The notes under the pieces are model-generated. The model ran no database searches. It saw nothing but the letters and a program-made list of their open reading frames with translations, and was not told the origin of the DNA. From Myxococcales bacterium (lineage in GTDB: Bacteria > Myxococcota > Myxococcia > Myxococcales > Anaeromyxobacteraceae), in NCBI GenBank assembly GCA_021779335.1, contig JAJYAW010000021.1, positions 1 through 15,975 on the forward strand: a stretch of DNA of 15,975 nucleotides, in the 5' to 3' direction. How positions within the stretch are numbered: position 1 is the first letter of the stretch; every line of letters starts with the position of its first letter. This document shows positions 6,557 to 13,151 of this stretch, piece after piece. Position numbers and translations under genes: made by a program.

Positions 6557-7654
6557 ATGCCGCTGCCCGTCGTCGAGTCCCCAGCCCCCGCCTGCTGCGC
6601 CCCGCCGCCGGCGCCGCCCCCCGCGGCGGCACCCGGCCGGACCGGCCGCACCGCCCTCCTGCTCGCGGTCGGCCTGGGGACCTGGGCCGCCGCCTACGCG
6701 GCGATCCAGCCCGTCTCCGAGTGGCTCAGCTTCCGGGCGCTCGGCCTCGCCCCGGCCTCCCGCCTCGGCCAGAGCGTCGCCTTCTTCCTCTTCGACACGC
6801 CCAAGGTGCTGCTGCTCCTCGCCCTCATCGTCTTCGCGGTCGGCATCGTCCGCTCGTTCTTCACGGCCGAGCGCACCCGCGCCATCCTGGCCGGCAAGCG
6901 GGAGTCGGTGGGCAACGTGCTGGCCGCCCTGCTGGGCATCGTCACCCCCTTCTGCTCCTGCTCGGCGGTCCCCCTCTTCATCGGCTTCGTCGAGGTGGGC
7001 ATCCCGCTCGGCGTGACGCTCTCCTTCCTCGTCTCGGCCCCCATGGTGAACGAGATCGCGCTGGTCATGCTCTTCGGCATGTTCGGCTGGAAGGTGGCGG
7101 CGCTCTACCTGGCCACCGGCCTCTCCATCGCCATCGTCTCCGGCTTCGTCCTCGGCCGCCTGAAGCTGGAGCGGTTCGTCGAGCCCTGGGTGTACGAGTC
7201 GATGCAGGCCGAGGCCACCTTCCAGAAGGAGCGGCTCGGCTTCACAGGCCGCGTCCAGAAGGGGCTGGAGGCGGTCCGGGAGATCGTCGGCAAGGTCTGG
7301 CCCTGGGTGCTGGCCGGCATCGCGATCGGCGCCGGCATCCACGGATATGTGCCCGAGGGGCTTCTCGTCAGCTTCATGGGCAAGTCGGCCTGGTGGTCGG
7401 TGCCACTGGCCGTGATCATCGGCGTCCCCATGTACTCCAACGCCGCCGGCATCATCCCGGTGGTCGAGGCACTCCTCGGCAAGGGGGCGGCGCTGGGCAC
7501 GGTGCTGGCCTTCATGATGGCCGTCATCGCGCTCTCGTTGCCGGAGATGATCATCCTCAGGAAGGTCCTGAAGCCCCGGCTCATCGCGGTCTTCGTCGGC
7601 GTGGTGGCCACCGGCATCATGCTGGTCGGCTGGCTGTTCAACGCGGTGCTGTGA
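6557..7654 (+). CDS. COG0701-type permease (ArsP/DUF318-like), candidate metal or metalloid exporter
   Basis: This 365-residue membrane protein has about eight to ten hydrophobic segments. AGGAG at 6544-6548 supports ATG 6557. The signature TPFCSCSAVPLFIGF (cysteines C133 and C135), the later SAPMVNEIALVMLFGMFG and the second-half PMYSNAAGIIPVVEALL identify the COG0701 permease family. That family includes ArsP organoarsenical exporters and proposed Cu/Zn efflux permeases. A Pro/Ala-rich N-terminal tail carries an adjacent pair, C13-C14. These four are the only cysteines in the protein. It lies between a CcdA gene and a small CxxC protein gene. The latter pairing is common for this family and suggests thiol chemistry in transport. 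No ArsR or other ars gene is visible, so arsenic specificity should not be assumed. Confidence 0.85.
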   Translation: MPLPVVESPAPACCAPPPAPPPAAAPGRTGRTALLLAVGLGTWAAAYAAIQPVSEWLSFRALGLAPASRLGQSVAFFLFDTPKVLLLLALIVFAVGIVRSFFTAERTRAILAGKRESVGNVLAALLGIVTPFCSCSAVPLFIGFVEVGIPLGVTLSFLVSAPMVNEIALVMLFGMFGWKVAALYLATGLSIAIVSGFVLGRLKLERFVEPWVYESMQAEATFQKERLGFTGRVQKGLEAVREIVGKVWPWVLAGIAIGAGIHGYVPEGLLVSFMGKSAWWSVPLAVIIGVPMYSNAAGIIPVVEALLGKGAALGTVLAFMMAVIALSLPEMIILRKVLKPRLIAVFVGVVATGIMLVGWLFNAVL

Positions 7655-7668
7655 GGGGGACGCTCGAG

Positions 7669-7908
7669 ATGAGGATCCAGGTGCTGGGGACCGGCTGCGC
7701 CAAGTGCAAGCAGCTCACCGCCGCCACGGAGCAGGCGGTGGCCGAGCTCGCCCTCGGGGTGGCCGTCGAGAAGGTCGAGGACGTCCGCGAGATCATGAAG
7801 TTCCGGGTCATGTCCACGCCGGCGCTGGTGGTGGACGGCCAGGTGAGGTCGGCCGGCAAGGTGCTCTCGCCCGCGGCGGTGAAGGCGCTCCTCCAGCCGC
7901 AGCCTTAG
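7669..7908 (+). CDS. Small thioredoxin-like redox protein (redox-active disulfide protein 2 family), CAKC site
   Basis: This complete 79-residue thioredoxin-fold protein reads MRIQVLGTGCAKC at its start, with an active-site-like pair C10 and C13. A conserved MSTPALVVDG segment carries the cis-proline P51. It has no signal peptide, so it should be cytoplasmic. Length and motifs match the family often named redox-active disulfide protein 2, frequently encoded beside COG0701 permeases. The gene begins 14 bases after the permease stop, behind a GAGGGGGA ribosome site, and is the last of the five-gene run. It may pass electrons to, or deliver a thiol-bound metal or metalloid to, the permease. Its TAG overlaps the TAA of the convergent rmuC gene. 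Confidence 0.88.
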   Translation: MRIQVLGTGCAKCKQLTAATEQAVAELALGVAVEKVEDVREIMKFRVMSTPALVVDGQVRSAGKVLSPAAVKALLQPQP

Positions 7909-9329
7909 CCCTGGCCCTCGCCGCCCGGGTCCGCGTCCAGGGCGCCGCCCCCGAGCTGGAGCTGGCCGCCGCCGTCCTCCTCCCCCTCCTCGGCGCCGGC
8001 CAGGAGGTGCTGGAGCTTGTCGGGCTTCACCCGGGCCCCGAGCCTGGCGATGGTCTTGGCCCGCCCCAGCACGTTGCCGCGCCCCGACTCCAGCTTCTTG
8101 CGGGCCTCGCCGTAGGCCTCCTGCGCCTTGCCCAGGCGCGCGCCCACCTCGTCGAGGTCGGCCACGAAGCCGCTCAGCTTCTCCAGCAGCCGGCCCGCCT
8201 CCTCGGCGATGCGCTGCGCGTTGACGTTCTGCTTCTCGCTCCGCCAGACGTGCGCCACGAGCTGGAGCGCCGCCAGCAGCGTCGTCGGCGAGGTCACCAC
8301 CACCCCCTGGCGGAAGGCCTCCTCGTAGAGCCCGGCGTCGCGCCCCAGCGCGGCGTGGAAGGCGGCCTCCGACGGGACGAAGAGCAGCACGATGTCGAGG
8401 GTGCGCTGCTGCAGCACCTCGGTGTACCGCTTGCCGGCCAGCCCCTTGATGTGGGCCCGCAGGGAGGCCAGGTGGGCGTCGAGCGCCTGCTCGCGCGCCG
8501 CGTCGTCGGTGGCCCTGGCCGCCGCGGTGAAGGCCGTCAGGGAGCACTTGGCGTCCACCACGATGGCCCGGTTGGCGGGCAGGTAGACGAGCGCGTCGGG
8601 CCGCTTCTGGCGCCCCTCCTCGTCGGTGTGGCTGGTCTGCATCTCGTACTCGCGCCCGGGGGTCAGGCCGGCCGTCTCCAGGACCCGCTCCAGCACGAGC
8701 TCGCCCCAGTCCCCCTGCGACTTGGAGCTGGACGTCAGGGCGCGCGAGAGCGCCTCCGCGTCCTCGTGGAGCCGCTCCTGCGTGCCCTGGAGCACCTTCA
8801 GGGACTCCAGCAGCGAGGCGCGGTCGCGGTTCTCGGTGTCGTAGGTCTTCTCGACCTTCTGCTCGAACTCGCGGAGCCGCTCCGCGACCGGCTTGAGGAG
8901 CGCCTCCAGCCCCTCCTTGCTCCGGGCGAGCATGGCCTCGCCCTTCTGCTCCAGCAGCCGGCCCGCCAGCTTCTCGACCTCGGCCCGCACCTGCTCCCGG
9001 GTCCGCTCGGCCTCCGCCTTGCGCTCCTCGGCGGCCCGCCGCTCGGCCTCCAGGCCGGCCTGCGCCCTCGCCACCTCGCCGGTCAGCGCCGTGACGCGCC
9101 CCTGCTCGGCGGCCAGCGCGCGGGCCCGCTCCTCCCCGGCGCGCCTGGCCTCGGCGAGCGCCTCCTCCTTGGCCCGGAGCCGGGCGCCCAGGTCGGCGAG
9201 CTGCCGCTCGGCCTCCTGCCGGGCGCCGGCCGCCGCGGCCGCCTCGGCGGCCTTGCGCTGGAGGCGCCCCAGGGCCAGGCCGGCCACCAGGAAGACGGCC
9301 GCGGCTGCGATCACCAGGACTTCGGACAT
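7905..9329 (-). CDS. rmuC: DNA recombination protein RmuC
   Basis: This 474-residue RmuC-family protein limits DNA inversions and rearrangements and is predicted to be nuclease-like. It has an N-terminal membrane anchor (about 3-21), then a long Ala/Glu/Arg-rich coiled coil (about 24-165). The RmuC core runs from about 170 to 420. Core motifs are QGDWGE (E210), RPDALVYLP (D245) and VVDAKCSL (D259, K261), which together form a PD-(D/E)xK-type site. Later DIVLLFVPSEAAF and VVVTSPTTLLAALQLVAHVWR are strong family signatures. The start at 9329 has a clear ribosome site (GGGAGGGG, 6-base spacing). An upstream in-frame codon at 9422 would add a proline/arginine-rich segment before the anchor and is rejected. 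The last roughly 25 residues are acidic, Gly-rich and unconserved. Confidence 0.93.
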   Translation of the reverse strand: MSEVLVIAAAAVFLVAGLALGRLQRKAAEAAAAAGARQEAERQLADLGARLRAKEEALAEARRAGEERARALAAEQGRVTALTGEVARAQAGLEAERRAAEERKAEAERTREQVRAEVEKLAGRLLEQKGEAMLARSKEGLEALLKPVAERLREFEQKVEKTYDTENRDRASLLESLKVLQGTQERLHEDAEALSRALTSSSKSQGDWGELVLERVLETAGLTPGREYEMQTSHTDEEGRQKRPDALVYLPANRAIVVDAKCSLTAFTAAARATDDAAREQALDAHLASLRAHIKGLAGKRYTEVLQQRTLDIVLLFVPSEAAFHAALGRDAGLYEEAFRQGVVVTSPTTLLAALQLVAHVWRSEKQNVNAQRIAEEAGRLLEKLSGFVADLDEVGARLGKAQEAYGEARKKLESGRGNVLGRAKTIARLGARVKPDKLQHLLAGAEEGEEDGGGQLQLGGGALDADPGGEGQG

Positions 9330-9335
9330 CAGGGA

Positions 9336-9343
9336 CCCCTCCC
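9336..9343 (-). promoter_or_regulatory. Shine-Dalgarno GGGAGGGG setting the rmuC start
   Basis: On the minus strand GGGAGGGG ends 6 bases before ATG 9329. This fixes the start directly in front of the membrane anchor. Confidence 0.7.
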
Positions 9344-9412
9344 GAGGAGTTGGCTCGCCCCCCGGCCGCCGGCTCCGCGGCCGACCGGGCGCGGGGAGGC
9401 GCCACCGGCTCC

Positions 9413-9418
9413 TCTCTA
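9413..9418 (-). promoter_or_regulatory. Candidate -10 box (TAGAGA) for rmuC
   Basis: TAGAGA on the minus strand lies about 80 bases upstream of the rmuC start. It matches the TAGAG-type boxes before the Crp/Fnr and TauE genes. No convincing -35 is seen at 16-18 bases, so this is tentative. Confidence 0.25.
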
Positions 9419-9490
9419 CCACCGCACCCGGACACGGCCGCCGGGCCGCAAACTTGCCATCCGACCCCGGACTGTGACGAACTCGCCCCG

Positions 9491-9961
9491 ATGGGACGGA
9501 TCGAGACCGGACAGGCAGGGCTCGGCGGCGTCCACGCCGTGGCCGGCAGCGGTGACCCGGGGCACACCCCCGACGGCGCGGGTCAGCCGTCCGGCCACGC
9601 CGCCCCGGAGACCCGCTTCAAGGTGGACGCCGACATCTCGACGCTGGCGGCCCTGCTCGGCCGGCTCCAGGAGCTCCTGCGGCAGGATCCGGCGCAGGCG
9701 CGGCGCGTGCTCACCGGCGTGGCGGCCCTGCTCCGCGCGGAGGGGGGCGAGCCGCCGCTGCCCGGCGCGCCCAGGCTGGCCGCCCGCTTCCAGGAGGCGG
9801 CCGAGACCGGCAGCCTCGACCCCATCCAGCCCGCCAGGCTCCTGCCCGGGCCGGACGTGCTCCACCGGCCCCACGGCGCCCAGACCTACGGCGACCGCCC
9901 GCCGCTGGACGGCCTGGCGCGGCTCATCGAGCGCGCGCTCGAGCTGGCCGGCGTGGCGTAG
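9491..9961 (+). CDS. Hypothetical protein, 156 residues, helical
   Basis: I do not recognise this gene. Codon third positions are almost all G or C in this frame, which supports coding. ATG 9491 is chosen because the frame upstream (open from 9350) reads as low-complexity Pro/Ala and crosses the rmuC leader. No clear ribosome site precedes it. The first about 40 residues are Gly/Ala/Pro-rich and look disordered. Residues about 40-80 form amphipathic helices (TLAALLGRLQELL, QARRVLTGVAALLRAEGG). A middle segment reads RLAARFQEAAETGSLDPIQPARLL, and the C-terminus ends in a helix (LARLIERALELAG). It has no signal peptide, membrane segment or cysteine. It is divergent from rmuC and lies 105 bases upstream of the kinase gene in the same direction, so it could be expressed with the kinase. 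Confidence 0.6.
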   Translation: MGRIETGQAGLGGVHAVAGSGDPGHTPDGAGQPSGHAAPETRFKVDADISTLAALLGRLQELLRQDPAQARRVLTGVAALLRAEGGEPPLPGAPRLAARFQEAAETGSLDPIQPARLLPGPDVLHRPHGAQTYGDRPPLDGLARLIERALELAGVA

Positions 9962-10066
9962 CGCGCCGGCGGGCCCCGGCGACTCCGCGCCCGCCTCCGC
10001 CCGCCCCGCCTCCGCGACCCACCCCCGCTTGCCCCGGCCCATCTCGCGTGCCAACCTCGAGCGTCC

Positions 10067-12499
10067 GTGCCTCCCTCCCTAGCACCCGCGCCCGGCCAGC
10101 TCTCGGCCCTGCTCGCGGACCTGGCCCGCGTCCCCGAGGCCACGCCCGAGAGCGCCTTCTCGCACGGGCTCCACCCCGGGTCCCGGGTGGACCGGTACGA
10201 GCTGGGGCGCGAGCTGGGGCGCGGCTCGTTCGGCGTGGTCCACGAGGCCCGGGACCTGGACCGGGACCGGCTGGTGGCCTTCAAGGTGGTGCGGCCGGGC
10301 AAGTCCGAGGTCGCCGCCGACCAGCTGCGGCGCGAGGCCGACACCATCGCGCGCCTCTCCCACCCCAACCTGGTGGCGCTCCTCGACGCGGGGCGCTGCG
10401 AGGCCGGCCCCTACCTGGTGCTGGAGCTGCTGCGCGGCCGGACGCTCAAGGAGCGGCTCCGCGACGGGCCCATGTCCCCGGGCGACGCCCTGCGCATCGC
10501 CCTCGAGGTGGCCCAGGGGCTGGCCCACGCCCACGGCCGCGGCGTGGTGCACCGCGACCTCAAGCCGTCCAACGTCTTCCTCTGCGACGACGGCTCGGTC
10601 CGGCTGCTCGACTTCGGCCTGGCCCACGCCTTCGGCCGGCGCCGGCTCGACGGCGGCACCCCCGACTTCATGGCCCCGGAGCAGTGGCGCGGCGCGCCGG
10701 AGGACGAGCGGACCGACGTCTTCGCGCTGGGCGTGCTGCTCTACCGGCTCCTCTCCGGCGAGCTCCCCTTCCCGGACGACGGCGGCAAGAGCGCCGCCTC
10801 CTCGCGCCCCGCGCCGCGGCTCGAGGTGCCCGACCTGCCCGGGCTCGGCGGCGTGCTGGCGCAGATGCTGGAGAAGGACCCGGTGGACCGGCCGCGCGAC
10901 GCCGCGGCGGTGACCGCCCTGCTCCTGCCGCTCCAGCCGGAGGGCGGCTCCACCGTGACCTCCCGCACCGGCTCGGTGCGCATCCGCCGCCGCTCCCGCC
11001 GGCGCCTGGCCGCCCTGGCCGCCCTGACCTGCGGGGGACTGCTGGCCCTCGTCCTGGCCGCGGCCACGCTGGCGGTGCGCCAGCGGCGCGGCGCCCTGGA
11101 GGCCGCCCTGCCCGAGCCCACCCCGTCGGTGGCGGTCATCCCCTTCGCCGACCTGAGCCCGGGGAGGGACCAGGAGTTCTTCTCCGACGGCCTCGCCGAG
11201 GAGATCCTGAACGCCCTGGCCCAGGTGCAGGGGCTCAAGGTGGCGGGGCGCACCTCCTCCTTCGCCTTCCGCGGCAAGGAGGGCGACCTCCAGGCCCTGG
11301 GCCGCCAGCTCGGCGTGGGGGCGGTGCTGGAGGGGAGCGTGCGGGTGGACGCCGGGCGGGTCCGGGTCACCGCCCAGCTCGTCAAGACGGCCGACGGCTT
11401 CCGCCTCTGGTCCCAGACCTTCGACCGCGAGCTCAAGGGCGTCTTCGCCGTGCAGGACGAGATCGCCGCCGCGGTGGTGGAGGCGCTGCGGGTCCGGCTG
11501 CTGGCCGGCCGCGCCCCCACCAGCCGCGAGTTCCGCACCAAGGACCCGCAGGTCTACAGCTCCTACCTGCAGGGCCGGCAGCTGCAGCGGCGCGACTCGC
11601 TCGGCGACTGGGGCCGGGCCGAGGCGGCCTTCAGGCGGGCGCTGGCGCTCGATCCGGGCTACGCGCCGGCCTGGGCCGCGCTGGCCTCGTCCATCTACTA
11701 CACCCACGGCAACAGCGGCCCGACGCTGCAGGGCATCCTGGCGGCCAAGGCCCAGGCCCTGGCCGCCGCCGAGAAGGCCGTGGCGCTGGCGCCCGACCTG
11801 GCCGACGGCTACCTGGCGCGCGGCCAGCTGCGCCTCTTCGTGGGGCGCGACTGGGCCGGGGCGCTGGCCGACATGAGCCGGGCCATCGCCCTCAACCCCG
11901 GCGAGCCCGAGGCGCTCTGGACCAACGCCCGCTACGTCCTCGGCCCGCTGGGCCGGCTCCCCCAGGCCCTGGCGGAGGCGCGCCAGAGCAGCGCGCTCGA
12001 CCCGCTCTCCTACAAGCCCTGGTCCACCCTGAGCGCCCTCTACCTGGCCACCGGCCAGCTCACCCTGGCGCGCAGCACCGCCGAGCGGTCGCTCGAGCTC
12101 GAGCCGAAGCAGGACTCGGCCGTGGTCTGCCTCGCCATGGTCGACCTGATGGAGGGCAAGCCGGCCGCCGCGCTGGCCGACGTCCGGCGCACCGACGCCC
12201 GGGTCTTCCACCTGCAGTTCGAGGCCATGGCCCGCCACAGCATGGGCGACCGGGCCCGGTCGGAGGCGGCGCTCCAGACGCTCATCGCGGAGCACGCCCA
12301 GGACGCGCCCTACCAGGTGGCCAGCGTCTACGCCTGGCGCGGCGAGCCCGACCAGGCCTTCCGCTGGCTCGACCTGGCCTTCGAGCGGCACGACGGCGGG
12401 ATCATCGACCTCCGGCTCGACCCGCCCTTCCGGCGGCTGGACGGCGATCCGCGCTACGCCAGGGTGCTGACGCGCCTCGGCGTGCCGGTCGGCCCCTGA
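10067..12499 (+). CDS. Serine/threonine protein kinase with membrane anchor, TolB-like domain and TPR region
   Basis: This 810-residue signalling protein uses a GTG start; no in-frame ATG precedes the kinase domain. A Hanks-type kinase (about 44-300) has the glycine loop GRGSFGVV (51-58), K73 in AFKVV, E90, H162-R-D164-L-K-P-S-N, D182-F-G and APEQW, so it should be active. An Arg-rich stretch (307-313) precedes one membrane helix (about 314-337), placing the kinase in the cytoplasm. Outside lies a TolB N-terminal-like segment (about 354-480; SVAVIPFADLSPG, FFSDGLAEEILNAL, GAVLEGSVR). TPR-like helical repeats follow (about 500-790; for example AFRRALALDPGYAPAWAAL). TPR regions usually bind proteins, so the outer part may sense a partner. 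The activating signal and substrates are unknown. The last 46 bases overlap the convergent MarR gene. Confidence 0.9.
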   Translation: MPPSLAPAPGQLSALLADLARVPEATPESAFSHGLHPGSRVDRYELGRELGRGSFGVVHEARDLDRDRLVAFKVVRPGKSEVAADQLRREADTIARLSHPNLVALLDAGRCEAGPYLVLELLRGRTLKERLRDGPMSPGDALRIALEVAQGLAHAHGRGVVHRDLKPSNVFLCDDGSVRLLDFGLAHAFGRRRLDGGTPDFMAPEQWRGAPEDERTDVFALGVLLYRLLSGELPFPDDGGKSAASSRPAPRLEVPDLPGLGGVLAQMLEKDPVDRPRDAAAVTALLLPLQPEGGSTVTSRTGSVRIRRRSRRRLAALAALTCGGLLALVLAAATLAVRQRRGALEAALPEPTPSVAVIPFADLSPGRDQEFFSDGLAEEILNALAQVQGLKVAGRTSSFAFRGKEGDLQALGRQLGVGAVLEGSVRVDAGRVRVTAQLVKTADGFRLWSQTFDRELKGVFAVQDEIAAAVVEALRVRLLAGRAPTSREFRTKDPQVYSSYLQGRQLQRRDSLGDWGRAEAAFRRALALDPGYAPAWAALASSIYYTHGNSGPTLQGILAAKAQALAAAEKAVALAPDLADGYLARGQLRLFVGRDWAGALADMSRAIALNPGEPEALWTNARYVLGPLGRLPQALAEARQSSALDPLSYKPWSTLSALYLATGQLTLARSTAERSLELEPKQDSAVVCLAMVDLMEGKPAAALADVRRTDARVFHLQFEAMARHSMGDRARSEAALQTLIAEHAQDAPYQVASVYAWRGEPDQAFRWLDLAFERHDGGIIDLRLDPPFRRLDGDPRYARVLTRLGVPVGP

Positions 12500-12963
12500 C
12501 CTGGGGCCGCGGCCGGGCGCCCGGGCGCCTCGAGCGCCTTGACCAGGGCGCCGAGGAGCTGGCGGGTCTCCGCGATGCGGGCGGGCGGCGTCGCCTCGAG
12601 CAGCGTGGCCACGGGGCGCTCGCTGGCCGCCTCGGCCCGCACGTCCAGCCTGGCGCCCTTCGGCAGCAGGTAGAGCCGGACGCGGCGCGAGTCGCGCGGA
12701 TCGGCCTCGCGGCGCAGGAAGCCGTCCTCCTCCAGCCGCTGCACCACCCGCGTCACCGTGGCGGGCGTGACGTGGAGGAAGCGGGCCAGCTGACCGGGCG
12801 AGCAGCCCGGCCGCATGCCCACCACCTTGAGCAGGAAGCGCTGCGAGGCCGTCACGCCCAGCAGCCGCAGCATGCGGCGCGAGCGCTTGTTGAGGGCGTG
12901 ATCCAGCTCCCAGAGGAGCCGGATGAACTGGAGCGTCTCGGGGAGGTCTTGCTCAGGGACCAT
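12454..12963 (-). CDS. MarR family transcriptional regulator
   Basis: This 169-residue winged-helix regulator binds DNA as a dimer and usually represses its own promoter and a neighbour's until a small ligand or oxidant releases it. The N-terminal dimer helix carries FIRLLWELDHALNKRSRRML. The DNA-binding helices lie at about 55-80 (SPGQLARFLHV, PATVTRVVQRLEEDGFL). The wing has the hallmark DPRDSRRVRLYLLPKG (88-103). One cysteine, C54, sits just before the DNA-binding helices. ATG 12963 has GGAG at 6-base spacing; an in-frame start 72 bases upstream adds only low complexity. The Pro/Arg-rich last 14 residues are encoded over the end of the kinase gene. It is divergent from the TauE-family permease gene, its most likely target. 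Confidence 0.9.
   Translation of the reverse strand: MVPEQDLPETLQFIRLLWELDHALNKRSRRMLRLLGVTASQRFLLKVVGMRPGCSPGQLARFLHVTPATVTRVVQRLEEDGFLRREADPRDSRRVRLYLLPKGARLDVRAEAASERPVATLLEATPPARIAETRQLLGALVKALEAPGRPAAAPGQGPTGTPRRVSTLA
12490..12509. terminator. GC-rich hairpin enclosing the kinase stop codon
   Basis: CGGCCCC (12490-12496) pairs perfectly with GGGGCCG (12503-12509) around the loop TGACCT, which holds the kinase stop TGA. No T-run follows. It lies inside the MarR coding end, so it would be part of both messages. It may act as a non-canonical terminator or RNA-end stabiliser. Confidence 0.35.
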
Positions 12964-13061
12964 TGGGGTCTCCAGCGCCGGTGCCGGGTCGGACGCCGGG
13001 GCGCGCCCGGACCGGGCCGCGGATCCTACGCCCATCGGGGCGCCGCGGCACCAGCGCCATT

Positions 13062-13073
13062 GTGAACATTCAC
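13062..13073. promoter_or_regulatory. Candidate MarR operator palindrome GTGAA-CA-TTCAC
   Basis: This perfect 5-bp inverted repeat with a 2-base spacer sits in a locally A/T-richer patch. It lies in the 188-base divergent region between the MarR and TauE-family genes, about 100 bases from the MarR start and 79 from the permease start. Position and symmetry fit a shared operator. It is shorter than many known MarR sites. Confidence 0.4.
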
Positions 13074-13132
13074 CGGCCGGCGACGCGGAGCCCCGGTCGG
13101 TCGCGCGGACGCGGCGGGCCTGCCGCCCCCCG

Positions 13133-13141
13133 TGCTAGAGA
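13133..13141 (+). promoter_or_regulatory. Candidate extended -10 (TGCTAGAGA) for the TauE-family permease gene
   Basis: TG, one base, then TAGAGA forms an extended -10-like element ending 10 bases before ATG 13152. Transcription would start within a few bases of the ATG, giving a nearly leaderless message. No clear -35 is visible. Confidence 0.35.
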
Positions 13142-13151
13142 TGCGGGGCCC

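Noticed and set aside
5826..7654. CcdA plus permease considered as a cytochrome c maturation or a full ars arsenic operon
   Set aside because: No haem-lyase or CcmF/ResB-type genes and no ArsR, ArsC or ArsB-type genes are visible in the window. Only a general thiol-redox plus permease role is supported.
7105..9567. An 820-codon minus-strand frame overlapping the permease, small redox and rmuC genes
   Set aside because: It runs antisense through two recognised genes and out of frame with rmuC. The translation is Gly/Arg/Ala low complexity.
10079..12391. A 770-codon minus-strand frame and a roughly 1000-codon plus-strand frame (10048-13065) over the kinase gene
   Set aside because: Both are other-frame readings of the kinase gene. 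The kinase frame has all catalytic motifs; these have none.
13062..13073. The palindrome considered as a CRP site (TGTGA-N6-TCACA)
   Set aside because: The spacing between the TGTGA and TCAC parts is four bases, not six. It fits a short MarR-type palindrome better.
12963..13151. N-terminal extension of the TauE-family permease back to 12963
   Set aside because: The extension translates the divergent promoter region, including the palindrome, as Pro/Arg-rich low complexity. The family starts just before the first membrane helix.
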